Positions 37,770 through 50,410 are shown, numbered from the stretch's first letter. The stretch: DNA of 64,000 nt from Trema orientale (GCA_002914845.1 JXTC01000483.1:1-64000), one strand, 5' to 3'. The notes: generated by a model from the letters alone, not told the origin. Numbers and translations are program-made.

Positions 37770-39459
37770 TGATAACTCTATTATAGAGTTATTTGTGCTC
37801 TTTTATTCACTTAAAATAAGTGTTTTGTGTAATTTTAGTTTTGATTTTAAATAATTTAAGTTATTTTATTTTATTTTACTTTCATTTAGTTTTATTTTAT
37901 TTTAATCATTTTATTTAATTAGGAAAGTTTATTTGATTTAGGTCTAATTTAATTTGAATTTTGTTTTATTTAGGTGCTGAATGAAGATAAACTGATATTC
38001 TTTTATTTTCTTTGAAAAAAAAAAGAGGTTAAAGTGAAGCTCACTCACGCGAGTAAGAAAGGAACCAAGCACAAATTTTAGCCGTTCAATCAACATCCAG
38101 CGCATTTTAGGAGCGCATGCAGTTCACACGTGGGAAAGGAGACTGGTGCGGCTGGGAGCAGCAGACAAGTGGGCCCCCGCCAGTCATCTGCAACTTGTCT
38201 TTCGTCAGGCGATCGGATATGGTACTTCGTATTACCTGTACATCCAAATTAGACGCAATAAGAATTTGCCACATTAGTAAGTCAAATTTATTTTTTCCTT
38301 CAGCCAATTACAAGCGAAGAACGTGCCGAGCTTACGTGTTAGAGCCGCACCCGATCATAACGCATGTATCAAAAAACGTGAAATAAAGAAAAAAAATGAA
38401 AAAGAAAAAAAATTGGAAAAGTGACACATCACTTAACCAATCAGAATAAAGCCTTGGAAAATGTGAACGGTCTTTCCTCTCCTACATAAAGGCTACGTGA
38501 GATGAGAAAAAAACACACCATTTTAAAGAGAGAAAATCATAGGGAGAGAGCAGTGGTGGAGTGAAGCTTCAACCGCAGATTTATTTGATTTTATATTTTC
38601 AGTTTTATTCTTTAATTTTATATTTTTAGTTTTAGTTTTTATTTTTCTTAGTATATTTAAATTATTTATTTAATTGTGAACTGGATTTTTATTTCTAGGA
38701 TGTCAATGGATCTTGATCATGATTCTTAATTTTTCCAATTGATTTACATTACCAGATGTTTATTCTATTTGTGCTTAATATTTTTGATTGAATTGATCAC
38801 TCAGTTAATTGACTAGGAATTTCTAGACTGAATTGGAAGAAGATGTTAGAATATATCCATGAATAGAATAACATAAATTGTATGGGATAGGAATATACTC
38901 ATAGGTTTACGCAATTTTAATAGAAATCATAGAACTTAATGAATCTTTTGCTTAATTCAATTTGCCTAGGAATATAGTGAATTATTAAGCAAAGATATTA
39001 TTGTTAAGTCTTGGAAAAGATTAATTCAATTTGCATAGGAATATAGTGAATTATTAAGTAAAGATATTATTGTTAAGTCTTGGAAAAGATTAGTAATTTA
39101 CATTAGGATATTCTAATTGGCAATATTGTTAAGTCTTGGAAAAGATTAGTAATTTACATTAGGATATTCTAATTGGCACTTGGGTAAATTAATTGGATTA
39201 GAGAGAAACAACAGAAATTAAAAGGATTGGGAAGGTGAAATGGATGTCCTAGATTATTTTGCATTAATATTTTCTCTATTTTATTTTTCAGTAATTTATT
39301 TATTTAGTATTTTATTTCTATTTTTATTTTAATTTCTTTATTTTTGAATTTTAATTAGTTAGATAAAATTAGGGTTAATCCAATTTTAGTACTTAGTAGG
39401 AAATTTTAATTAATCAATCTTAGTAATGGTCCTCGTGCACCTGTGAATTTTTCACAACA
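37770..39459 (+). mobile_element. Solo LTR, 1.69 kb, with TSD CTAAT
   Basis: It starts TGATAACTCTATTATAGAG and ends TTCACAACA, with the perfect 5-base duplication CTAAT on both sides (37765-37769; 39460-39464). No internal region or second LTR flanks it. Orientation is arbitrary. It contains a local ~80-base tandem duplication (aggaatatagtgaattatta words, about 38968-39100) and further short repeats to about 39180. Confidence 0.88.
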
Positions 39460-39631
39460 CTAATACATTCCTATGCACAACCAAACATTGCTTTTTTATA
39501 TGTCAGGAATTATAACCTAGATTACACTACGTAACCAATCACAGTTATTCGGGATGCCAAACAATTAAAACACCCTCTTCAGTATTCCCATTAATAAAAA
39601 CTTGAATTACCACGTATCAAACGACCTCTAA

Positions 39632-39774
39632 GAGAAAAGGACATAGGTAAGACTAACTTGGGCCAAAAAGACTTCTTTTATATTTTTTTTAAAAATGACA
39701 TATTTAGGAGTGTCAAAAATACTTTTACCTATAATCAAGAGCTTCGTGACAACGAAAAACTCCTAAAAATTTAT
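39632..39774. mobile_element. Left half of the MITE split by the retrotransposon
   Basis: A second copy of the gagaaaaggacatagg half. It ends at the retrotransposon boundary. Its complementary half resumes on the far side at 57049-57191, so the retrotransposon sits at the centre of a palindromic MITE. Confidence 0.8.
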
Positions 39775-41923
39775 TGTAAAATCCCAGATTTTCAAAGGAC
39801 AAAATGGTCATTTTGTTAGTTTTCGGATTTAATAATGGAGGGACTAAGTTGCAAAAGTTCTATGGGGACTAAATTGAAAGGATTTGAAAGTTATGGGACT
39901 ATTTTGCAATTTTTGAAAAAACTGCATAATCTGGTGCAAACCCACGTGGGTTTGCCTATTTCTTCTCTTCTCTCTCTTCCCCACGACTCCCAATCTCTTT
40001 CTCTTCTCTCTCGGCTGAAGCAACACCGAAGAAGACCGAATGACTGCCGAAGCTTGCCCAGCCACCGTCGAGTAGCCCCAACCCCCAGTGGAGCTTCGCC
40101 ATACCACTAAGAAGGTCGCACCGCTGGTCTCGCGCCGCCAAGAGTTATCGTCCGCCGAAAAACGCTATTTTTGGCCGCGGAGCCTCTTGAATTTTCGTCG
40201 CTGTTTCAGACCATTTCAAGGGATATTCTTTGGCTCGTTGGATTCTATTTCGTGACTCCAGGTATCTCCATTTTTCCCGGATCAAAAGTTGCCATTGTTG
40301 AGTAGTTTAAGCTTTGAGATTTGACTTTTTGATCAGACTGTTGGATTGTATTTTTGATGTCATTTTTGGAATATACTCAGAAAATAGAGAAGATTGATAT
40401 ATATATATTGACTATGTTTGGTGATCGACACGAAAAACAAAATCGGATGGCTAATATTTGCCTCGTTTTATGTGCCACCAATCCGATGTAGGCCCAGACC
40501 CGAATTGGACGAATTATATGTCTAACCTAGTTATTTTGGGTACTAGGAATTCAGTGAAGAGGTCTGTTTATGGAATTGAAGCTCTGTTGAGAAGTCGATT
40601 TTTCACAAGAGAACGATCGAGGGCTTGGAATTAGTTCCCGACTCTCTGAGCGATCATCCAACGACACCTTGAGGATCCAATAGCATGGTATCGCTATTTT
40701 AATGGGGTAGGGATTTGGTTACTTCTGTTTTATACCGTTTTTTAATAAAACTTACTTTCTGCAACATATGATGACAAATGTGATTTTAGAACTATTTGAA
40801 TATTTGTAATGGAATTTGATTGTATGATATATATTGTATTGCTCTGGAAATTTTCTGAGTGCAGCTTATTTTTGGGTATATCAAAATAGGGTCGTTATGC
40901 TGTCCATTTTTCTTTAAAACCTAATATACTTATTTTATTGAAAAACTAGTGCACGACAGTTTTCACACTTTAGTTCTATATTGCACGTGTCATAGGATCA
41001 TACATAAGCACTGTATTAGCATCATAGGCTTACAGTGTGGCACTGTATGCCCTACAGTCGGTGTAGAGTCTATAAATCTGTGCGAAGTTTGTTTCTTCTA
41101 ATTACTTCTCCATTTGGCAGGCGTAGACAATTCGATTGCCTCTCTAGGTTTGGTAGGCGACACATGAGTGTCCCTTCCGGATATAGGCTTAGGTGTCAGG
41201 TAGACTGTTAGGTATACTTAGTGCCATTATCTTAAGTTTCCATAGATAAGAGGATGAGAGCTCAGATATGGGTTGATTTATGTCATATGCATATGAATTG
41301 GATCGTTTTGCCTACTGTTCTATTTACACATATAGATATGGATTGCTGGTTTGGATTATATATATGTATATTTTGGATTAAAACTAACTATGCAGGAACT
41401 TTCCATCACTAATATGTTTTCAATCGAGGTAACTGCTTTCCTACTAGGCATTTTATGCTTATCCCCTGCCTTCCTTTCTCAGGTGGTGTTCAGTGCAATC
41501 TTAGTGATCAAGTGGATTAAGAGGTCATTTGTGATTGTAGTTCGTTATCTTGTTAATGCTAGGAGCATGTTGTTATGGTGTTTAGATTGTTTGAATTTTG
41601 TATTAGCATTAAACCAAGATTACTAATTTCTATTAAGTCTGTGAACTTATATATGCTATTTCAGTTTTTTTATATTCGTTGTGGATGATGATAATGCTTG
41701 AACTTTGTTTTTGAACTATGTTTTTTTTAAATTATTATTCGATCTATATTTAATGGTGTATACGAACTGTGGGAGAAGTTCACAGGATGAAATTCTAAAT
41801 ATTTTATTTAAATGGACTCTTTTATAAAACTGAAACTTTTAAGACATTTTTCAAATAAATCAAGGCATTTTCCACCTTAGTGAAATTCTCATTCTGCCAC
41901 TGGCTTAGGTTTTGGGTCGTGAC
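39775..41923 (+). repeat. 5' LTR of the chromovirus-like element
   Basis: It starts TGTAAAATCCCAG and ends GGGTCGTGACA. It contains a GC-rich leader-like segment (about 39950-40200) and matches the 3' LTR along its length with frequent substitutions and small indels. Confidence 0.93.
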
Positions 41924-41930
41924 AGAATTT

Positions 41931-41944
41931 GTGGTATTAGAGCT
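41931..41944 (+). promoter_or_regulatory. Primer-binding site, initiator-Met tRNA type
   Basis: tggtattagagctt lies seven bases after the 5' LTR. It matches the plant consensus tggtatcagagc (complement of the initiator Met-tRNA 3' end) except for a C-to-T change in the first twelve bases. Confidence 0.85.
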
Positions 41945-42056
41945 TGAGTTTAATAGCTTGGACGTATCATCGTTAAACTAGATTGAAGTTGTTTTTATAA
42001 CAAGTATGTATCATCATCTCAATAATAGCTTGGCATATTGTTTCAGACTTTTAAGG

Positions 42057-43240
42057 ATGCCTCCAAGAAAAGTTCCGAGGCACCAGCCGGGTGTCGAACC
42101 TCCTCCTCGTCTGGATTTCGCTCATTTGATCGAGGCAATGCAATAAGCATTCTTCCAGATGAGCAATCCAAACTTTCAGCCTCCAGCTCCGAGGGAACGT
42201 CAGTTGGATCAGTTTGTTCATCACTAGCGGTTCATGTGTCTCCAGCCAGGGCAGTTTGATGGAAGACCAGAGGCTCTCATGGCAATTGCTTAGTTGCGTG
42301 AGATGGAGAGGCTTTTTTAGGCCCTTGGTACTCTGGTTGCATTTTTGGTAGTGTTTGTTGTACCCATCTGATAAGGAGTTCCATTCACTGGTGGGAGACA
42401 GTGGAACGGATACAAGATATGGTAGGTCTGACTTGGGAAGAATTTGAAAGGATTTTCAAGGCTCAGTATGCCAATGAGGACCAATAGGATGAAGTGGTGA
42501 ACTGATTTGAGACTTTGATTCAAGGTAATAGAACAGTGAATGAGTACCTGATAGATTTCACTAAGTTGGCCAGTGTTACTCTTGGACCGGGTACGAGTGA
42601 GAAGTACCGAGTTACCAAGTTTAGAAGTCATCTGAATTGGAATATTTTCAACAAAATTGGCATTCAGACTTTCCATACTCTTCCTGAGATTGCAATGGTT
42701 ACCCAGCGGGCAGAAGCCATCGAAAAGAGATTGGATTCCAGGAGGAACCAACGTAGAGGTAACGACAGGAAAGTCACCAGAAGGAATTAGGGGCAGTGGT
42801 CAGCCTAGGGTACCCCGAACAATGGAAGCTCGAACAACAGTGGTTCTTCAAGGAGTGGCAGGGGTAGTCCGTATGGAGGATGTTTAGCTTATGGCCAGCC
42901 GGGTCATAAAAAGAAGGAATGTGCTTATCGTCTACAGAAATCTCCTCTTTCTCAAGGAGAATCGCAGAGGAGCCAGTCAGGTTCTGTTTCTTATCAGAAC
43001 ACTCAGGCAAAACCACAACAATCATAGGGTGTTTCGTAGACTTTTACTTCCCCTCAGCCCTATCAGCATCAGTACTGCCCTCAGGGTTAAACTCAGAATT
43101 TTCAGACTCCTCAGGCATCAGGGAGTCAAGGTGGGCATGGGTATGGCAGTAGTGGTCCAGGATCCAGCAGTAGTCGTCCTAGTCAAGGGAGAAGCAACAA
43201 GGGGAAAGGGAAGGTGACTGGTCAAGCCTATGCTTTTACT
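42057..43240 (+). pseudogene. gag remnant of the chromovirus-like element
   Basis: The start MPPRKVPRHQPG and later segments WEEFERIFKAQYAN, NRTVNEYLIDFTKLA and EAIEKRLDSRR are typical of Ty3/Gypsy capsid (retrotrans_gag), which packages element RNA. A damaged zinc knuckle (AYGQPGHKKKEC) follows, then a Gly/Ser/Gln-rich tail. Several in-frame stop codons and frameshifts break it. It stops abruptly at AYAFT (43240), where foreign DNA begins, before any protease motif. Confidence 0.88.
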
Positions 43241-44700
43241 TCCATTGACATCCTAGAAATAAAAATTCAGTTCACAATTAAATAAATAAAAACTAAAATG
43301 AATAATTTAAATATCCTAAGAAAAATAATAACTAAAACTAAAAATATAAAATCAAAGAATAAAATTGAAAATATAAAATCAAATAAATCTGCAGTTGAAG
43401 CTTCACTCCAGCTCTCTCTCTATGACTTTCTCTCTCTAAAATAGTGTATTTTTTTTCTCATCTCACGTGGTCTTTATGTAGTTGAGGAGAGAGCTTTCAT
43501 GTTTTCCAAGGCTCTATTCTGATTGGTTAAGTAACGTGGAACTTTTCTAATTTTTTTTCTTTTTCCTTTTTTTCTTTATTTCACGATTTCTGATACATGC
43601 GTTACGAACGGGTGCGGCTCCAACAGGTAAGCTCGGCACGTTCTTCACTTGTAGTTAGCTGAAGAAAAAGATGAATTTGACTTACTAACGTGGCGAATTC
43701 TTACTGCGTCTAATTCGGGTGTACAGGTAATATGGAGTACCAGATCCGACCGCCTGACGAAAGACAAGCTGTAGATGACTGGTGCGGGCTCACTTGTCTG
43801 ATGCTCCCAACTGCACCAGTCTCGCTTCCCACGTGTGAATTGCACGCGCTCCTAAAATGCGCTGGATGTTGATCAAACGACTGAAATTCGTGCTTGGCTC
43901 CTCTTTCTTACTCGTGCGAGTGTGATTCACTTTAACCTCTTTTTTTCTCAAAGAAAATAAAAGAATATCGGTTTATCTTCATTCAGCACCTAAATAAAAC
44001 AAAATTCAAATTAAATTAGACCTAAATCAAATAAACTTTCCTAATTAAATAAAATAATTAAAATAAAATAAAACTAAATGAAAGTAAAATAAAATAAAAT
44101 AACTTAAATTATTTAAAATCTAAACTAAAATTGCACAAAACACTTATTTTAAGTGAATAAAAGAGCACAAATAACTCTATTTTATAGAGTTATCATTTAG
44201 TTTTTGGGATAATATCCTAATTATACATCGTATTTTGGCATTTTGTACAATGTAAACCTTGCATTTTAAATATTATAAATGTTAAACCAATAAAAAATAG
44301 AATAATAATTAATAATAAAAAAATTATGTAAATTTTTTCAAATGGAAAAAATCACACATTGCCCACGAGTCTAGACTTCTTCCTCCCTAATCTTCATCTT
44401 CCTTAACACGACAAACCAAAACAACAAGATTTCATATAAAATCCTTTCGTCAATTAAACAATCCAGTAAAAAACAAAGAGTAATGCTAGGGATACTAAAA
44501 ATTTAAACCAAAAACTTACACCACATGATAAGGCATCTATTTCAATCATTAAATTTTTAATGGTGTAGTCCCACTTTAAATAAGATAGTGGTTAAAATGA
44601 ATGACACATCATTGGTGTAAGTTTTTTGCGCAAGTTTTTAGTGTCCCAATCATTACTCAAAAACAAAAAACTCAATAAAAAAATCCCATCAATCAAAAAG

Positions 44701-44735
<35 letters not shown>

Positions 44736-44957
44736 CAGAACTAGAATACTGTACCTATTAACTCACCAATTAGATCTAAAAATCAGTGATAGAAAAAAAA
44801 AACAAAAAAAAGTCCCATAGAGATATAAATCAATTCATCAAATTATTGTGGAGAGTGGGTTTGAGAGATGAAGAAGTGGTCGCGATAAAGATCGACTCTT
44901 CTTTCTCCTATATTATTTTGGGTATTGTGTATACATATTATATACTTTATTTTGCCT
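43241..44957 (-). repeat. Inverted copy of 36985-38711
   Basis: Read on the minus strand from 44957, this repeats the plus-strand sequence at 36985-38711 almost end to end: the ctctcaaacccactctccac segment, the (CT)n tract, the MITE (44478-44658), the flank, and the first ~940 bases of the solo LTR including its left junction (TGATAACTC at about 44196). It ends in tgtcaatgga exactly at the boundary with the chromovirus-like gag. Confidence 0.9.
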
Positions 44958-44981
44958 ATATCACCTATACTCTTGTTGAAA

Positions 44982-45503
44982 TTAGGGCCACAATTTGCGA
45001 ATTATAAGATGTACATCTCCACTAGGATGCGTCTCAAAGGCCGATAGGAGATCATCTAATGACCCCTTACTCAAACCATCCTTAATAAAGTTTTTCTTAT
45101 CTTCACGATTTGTGGGCACCATTCCTAAAGAGCGGCATTTTGTATTACAAGTCCGTCGTGCATATTTGTGACAAACTTTCATTCTTTTAGCACGACGCTT
45201 TTTTGCAAATGAGCTTTTACCATGACCAAGCATGTATGAAATAAATGAATCTAAAAACTCACCTGATAATCGTACCTTTGCTTCGATAATCCAACGAACA
45301 TCTTCATAAATGCCTTTATGCATTAGTAACCTTAATCTTTCACACTTAGCAGAGTTATTTTTAGCAAAGAATTTTGAGGAAGAGAAGGAAAATATTTTTG
45401 CAATTTTGAAAGACACTATTTTGAAGAAAAGAAATTGAAAGGAAGAGGAGAGAAGTGAAAAGTTGTGGTGAATCTTGATGAAATATTGAAACTTTATACA
45501 CAA
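44982..45503 (-). CDS. Uncharacterised 173-residue ORF after the Athila-like integrase
   Basis: An uninterrupted minus-strand frame downstream of pol in the direction of transcription. Residues 1-45 are Phe/Ser/Lys-rich and low in complexity; the start codon is uncertain. The middle (HKGIYEDVRWIIEAKVRLSG) looks folded. A basic stretch (FAKKRRAKRMK) precedes a Cys/His cluster (VCHKYARRTCNTKC, CX7CX3C with His after the first Cys), which may be a damaged metal site. The C-terminus is KNFIKDGLSKGSLDDLLSAF and DVHLIIRKLWP. Athila-type elements often carry an extra ORF after pol, so this may be element-encoded. It stays open while the neighbouring pol is full of stops. Its function is unknown and I recognise no homologue. 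Confidence 0.5.
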   Translation of the reverse strand: MCIKFQYFIKIHHNFSLLSSSFQFLFFKIVSFKIAKIFSFSSSKFFAKNNSAKCERLRLLMHKGIYEDVRWIIEAKVRLSGEFLDSFISYMLGHGKSSFAKKRRAKRMKVCHKYARRTCNTKCRSLGMVPTNREDKKNFIKDGLSKGSLDDLLSAFETHPSGDVHLIIRKLWP

Positions 45504-45689
45504 TTTATTTTTCTTTTTCTACTTTTTCATTTTCATCATTTTTTTCTTCAATTATTATAGGAAACTGAAGAAACTGATTTGAAGGTCATGGAGTACCGTT
45601 ATTCGCCACTTAACTGAGAAAGTAATAAATCAAACAAACATACTGAAAACATCCTGCAAAAACAAATAATGTTAAAAATGGAGAATTGA

Positions 45690-46840
45690 ATATTTACAAC
45701 AAATTATAATTGCCCATAACATGGATCACTGAGGTAAATGACTTCCTCTTGAAGATTTTGATTGTCAAGAAATGGTTTAAGTCTTTGTCCATTCACCTTA
45801 AACACATTATCATTTTTGGGATTTTTAATATCAATGGCACCATAAGGATACACATGTCTTACAATGAAAGGTCCACTCTATCTATATCTCAATTTTCCAG
45901 GAAATATGTGAAGTCGAGAATTATAAAACAAGACTTTTTGAGCAACAACAAATGTTTTTCTTGAAATTACATTGTTATGAAAAGTTTTGGTTCTAGCTTA
46001 TGAATTTTCGAATTCTTATATGCATCATTTCTCAATTCTTCTAGCTCATTTATTTGTAATTTTCGTAAATTACAAGCAACATAAAGATTTGAGTTAAAAG
46101 TTTTAATAGCCCAAAAAGCTTTGTATTCAAGTTCCACAAGCAAATGACAAGATTTTCCATAAACTATCCTATAGGGTGACATACCAAGTGAGGTTTTAAA
46201 AGCAATTCGATAAGCGGAAAGTGCATCACTAAGTCTCAAAGACCAATCTTTATGATTTGGGTTAACTATTTTCTCCAAAATTTGTTTAATCTCCCTATTT
46301 GCAAGTTCTACTTGTCCATTTGTTTGAGGGTGATAAGGAGTAGCAATTTTGTGTGTGATTCTATATTTCTTCATTAATGACTCAAATGGCTTATTACAAA
46401 AATGTGTTCCACCATCACTTATCATGGCTCGAGGAATTCTAAATCGACTCAAAATATTTTCTTTCAAAAATTTGATCACAGTTTTATGATCATTGTTTCG
46501 ACTTGGAATTACCTCTACTCATTTTGACACATAATCAACAGCTACTAGAATGTACACAAAACCAAACAATGGTGGAAAAGGTCCCATAAAGTCTATATCC
46601 CAACAGTCAAAGATTTCAATCGCCAAAATAGGATTTAAAAGCATCATATTACGTTTTGAAATTGACCCTAACTTTTGACAATTTTCACAAGATTTGCAAA
46701 AAGCATGAGTATCTTTGAACAAGGCCGGCCAATAAAATCCACACTGCAAGAATTTTGCAGTTGTCTTTTTTTATGAAAAGTGACATCTATGTGCTTCTAT
46801 ATAACAAAAGTTTATGACACTACTTACCGCATTATCTAGT
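45690..46840 (-). pseudogene. Integrase of the Athila-like element
   Basis: It starts with a partly eroded HHCC zinc-binding region (CKSCENCQKLG remains intact). The catalytic core follows: first Asp in CWDIDFMGPF, second Asp in [12 protein letters not shown], Glu in [22 protein letters not shown] is the family hallmark. It continues to VNGQRLKPFL at about 45780. Stop codons at about 46518 and 45964 break the frame. It would have inserted element cDNA into the genome. Confidence 0.9.
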
Positions 46841-46939
46841 ATGCATCTTCCAAAGATTTGATCAGGACAGTACTTGAATAAATAAGAGTCATCCCAATAA
46901 AAGTTCTTCACTTCAGTTAAAAACTTCCTTTTGTCTTGA

Positions 46940-48260
46940 CTACTCTATTCAAATGGCATAGCTCCTGTTGCAAGAAAGTTGACAATGTTAGCAAACCAAG
47001 GTATTAAAGTGGCAGAGAATAAATATTCATTAGGAAAATAATCATTGATAGGTGTGGTCCCAAAAGATAACTCTGTTGTTAGCCTTGACAGGTGGTCAGC
47101 GACAACATTTTTGGCACCTTTCTTATCCTTGATTGCGATATCAAATTTCTGAAGCAATAAGATCTACTGTATCAATCTTGGCTTGGAATCTTTCTTAGAG
47201 AAACGAAATTTCAATGCTATATGATCACTAAAGACAATTACTGGTGAGCCAACAAGATAAGAATAGAATTTTTCCAAAGTAAATACTACTGTAAGTAATT
47301 TTTTTCCGTGATTGAATAATTTATTTGAGTATCATTTAAAGTCTTACTTGCATAGTAAATCACATGTGGCTTACCATCTTTTCGTTGTGCCAAAACAGCA
47401 CCAACAACCTAGTCACTAACATCACACATGATTTCAAAAGGAAGAGACCAATCGGGTGGTTAAATGATAGGAGAAGAGGTAAGCAATTTTTTAAGCTTTA
47501 CAAATGCTTATTCACATTCTTTAGTCCATTCAAAAACATTATCTTTAGATAAGAGGTTACATAATGGTTTAGATATTACATTGAAATATGGCTGGTGCAT
47601 TACATAATCCAAAAGGCATCCTATGATAAGCAAATATACCAAATAGACATAAAAGTGGTTTTCTCTTAATTTTCAAGTGCAATTTCAATTTGATTATACC
47701 CTGAATACCTATCTAGGAAATAATAAAATTCATATCCCACAATTCTTTCAAGAATTTGATCCATGAAAGGTAAAGGAAAATGTTCTTTCCTAGTCATTGA
47801 ATCGAGTTTCCTATAGTCAATACACACGTGCCAACCAGTAACAGTTCTAGTTGGAATTAATTCATTGTTTTCATTTCTGACTACAGTAACTCCGGATTTC
47901 TTAGGTACAACTTGGGTAGGACTTACCCATTTACCGTCAGAAATAGGATAAATGATTCCATTATCTAGGAGTTAAATGACTTCATTTCTCACTACTTCTT
48001 TCATATTAGGATTAAGCCTTCTTTGCATTTCTCTTGTAGGTTTGCTGTTTTCCTCTAAATAAATCTTGTGTGTGCAAATCAAAGGACTTATTCCCTTTAT
48101 GTCACCTATGGTCCATTCTAAAGCAGATTTATACATTTTCAAAGTTTGTAACAACTTACCTTCTTGGTGTTCATCAAGTTTGGAAGAGATTATTATCGAA
48201 AAAGTCTCGTCTTTCCCTAAAAAAGAGTATTTGAGATCGGGTGATAATGGTTTCAACTCA
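46940..48260 (-). pseudogene. Reverse transcriptase / RNase H of the Athila-like element
   Basis: Segments in order: LKYSFLGKDETFSIIIS and EWTIGDIKGISPLICTHKIY, KWVSP then QVVPKKSG, FLDRYSGYNQI in the RT palm, and the RNase H end FDIAIKDKKGAKNVVADHLS. Several stops and frameshifts interrupt the RT, including around the part where the catalytic YxDD would be; that motif was not found. Confidence 0.85.
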
Positions 48261-48479
48261 AGCTTGATTAGATGCTTGAAGGTATTGTTATATTGGAACG
48301 TAGTGGTAATTCTTCGAATCTTAGCCTCTATCCTTTATTTTCTATTCTTTGAGAATAGTCAAGTAAAGAATATATATTAGAGATATCATGAACCAAATGC
48401 ATACTTGATTCAAATTAATTAACTAAAAAAACATCCAATATATCTAAATTACTCCCTGTTTGAACACAATCACTTAAGA

Positions 48480-50410
48480 TGGTTTCAATCACGTTAGCTT
48501 CCTCATTTTCATCTTATTCATGTGGTTGCTTACTCAAATTGAAAACATTAGGTTCAATTGTCATGTTCCCAAATGAAAACTTCATCATTCCATTTACAAT
48601 TAATCAAAGCACTAGAAGTTGTTGCTGGTGTTTATTAGAATAAATTCTCGGAAAATATTTTCATAAAATCATTTTCAAGAATACCATAGTTTTGTAAAAT
48701 CAAGAAAAGCAGCGGAATTGGTCGTTTAAAATTTTTCTATTTATAAAACCTTTCGGATCTTGATCTAACATAAATTAACTCTTAATCTAGACAAGAACAA
48801 TACCCGGATTTGCTGCACAATCTTCTCGTTTTTCCGTCTATTCTCGAAAGCTGTTTGATTGATCCGGTGGGTGGTCACCTTCTTGATTCCCAACAAAGAG
48901 ATCCGCAGACGAACAAGAAGATAATCTTCTCGAACCGATTTCTCCGGGATGGTCGAAAATACTAAGGACAGTGAATCCCCTAGTGTAGCTGATTTTTCTC
49001 TGCTCTTCCTCTCTCTGATTTTCGTGTGACACTCACTTCTCAATGGGTGTTTTATGTGTAACTCTTAATTGTTCAGTCAGAGAACTTTTCTCTTAACTAT
49101 ATAGAGAGATTAGTAAACCCTAATAGGCTTATTGGGCTTGTTGGGCCCAATTGATTATCAAATAACTATTGGGCTTTAATTTGAGCTAGACAGGGGACCA
49201 GATAGATACATAAAGCCCAAGCTCCAATGGACCATATACCCTCTATTATAATTAACTCTTAATTATGATGGGGCCTTATCCATTAATATTGGGGCACACC
49301 ACTATAGGCCCAATATTGAACTATTGGACTAAATGTCATTTTTATTTTCTGTGAAGCTTATTAACAATTAATTAGCTTGATCCATTTAGCATATACTATA
49401 CCTGTAGACATACCCCCTATGCAATGTCGTACTAGTAGGGTGAAATTACCGTATTACCCTTCTAGTACATATTTACCTTTGAGTTGCCATTTTTCATCTA
49501 ATGTATAATAATTGACTACGGTGTTTATATTTACTTATACCAACACAGTCAAATTCACATAATAAATATCGGGGCCCTGGTTTATATTATCCAAGTACTT
49601 GAAAAAACTCAAAGTGACATCATATGCATGGTGTCCATCATGAAAACATTCTACACATTTCATATACCTTATCTTCCAAGATACTGGAGTTTGAACCATA
49701 AATCGGAACTAGTCCTTTAGTAACTCAAAAAGACAAAACACATGAAAGTAAGTTCGTTAATCACTAGGATTAAGGTCTTCTACAATAATGCTAGATTAGT
49801 GAAATTAGAATTTTAAGTCACGGTACTTAATCTTAAATTCTAATTTACTAGGTCATGTTCGATGCTGTTGTAACTTTCTTATAACATACTAGTGTTTCTA
49901 TCTGAAGACTCACTTCGATAATTGGAGACTTCATTAATTAAATAGATAACACTACATTCTATGGCATGTAAAGTATTCCATCTTCAATATGCAGAATGCG
50001 AACAATTTAATTTAGACAAAATGAAATAAAGAATATAATATCTTCCACATATGAACTCATCATACGAATAATTTTTTATTACTCATTATATGTCTCGGAA
50101 TCTTTTAAATATTTACATAAGATAAACATACACATCACATGTATATCAATGGGACATAAATGAAATAAAATTCATAACATGGAATTTATTAACAATAAAT
50201 AGATAACAAATAATCCGATAATAAATTGTTTATAATGTCAAAATAATAAACTGCTTTATAGGACATTATTCCAATAATTGCTAGAAATGGTCGTCCTAAA
50301 ATAATAGGATTTGGATTATTTACCTCAATAGGTTGTATATCCAAGACAATAAAATCCACAGGATAGATGAATTTATCAACTTGAACTAATACATCTTCCA
50401 CTATTCCTAT
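48480..50410 (-). pseudogene. Protease region of the Athila-like element, split by a solo LTR
   Basis: The segment [11 protein letters not shown] (about 50320-50285) is the end of a retropepsin-like domain. Its continuation, ALINCK and FSFGNMTIEPNVFNLSKQ, lies beyond 48620. The 1.65 kb between them is a Copia-type LTR. The first flap and active-site part upstream is degraded. Confidence 0.8.
48626..50276 (-). mobile_element. Copia-type solo LTR inserted in the protease region
   Basis: Read on the minus strand it starts TATTGGAATAATGTCC (first G of a TGTTGG-type end apparently lost) and ends AATAAACACCA. The flanks are GTTGC (48621-48625) and ATTGC (50277-50281), a 5-base duplication with one mismatch. 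Removing it rejoins the protease reading order. It carries the ttgggcccaat / ggacatta-type words common in plant Copia LTRs. No internal region is present. Confidence 0.78.

Larger units (their letters stand above)
36564..39628. mobile_element. Possible PIF/Harbinger-like insertion
   Basis: It starts gagccatttggtat and ends, on the opposite strand, gaggtcgtttgatac, inside a second copy of the MITE-flank sequence. The flanks read GAA on the left and TAA on the right, close to the 3-base TAA duplication of PIF/Harbinger elements. Inverted identity is short. No transposase was found; the interior holds a MITE and a solo LTR. Confidence 0.4.
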
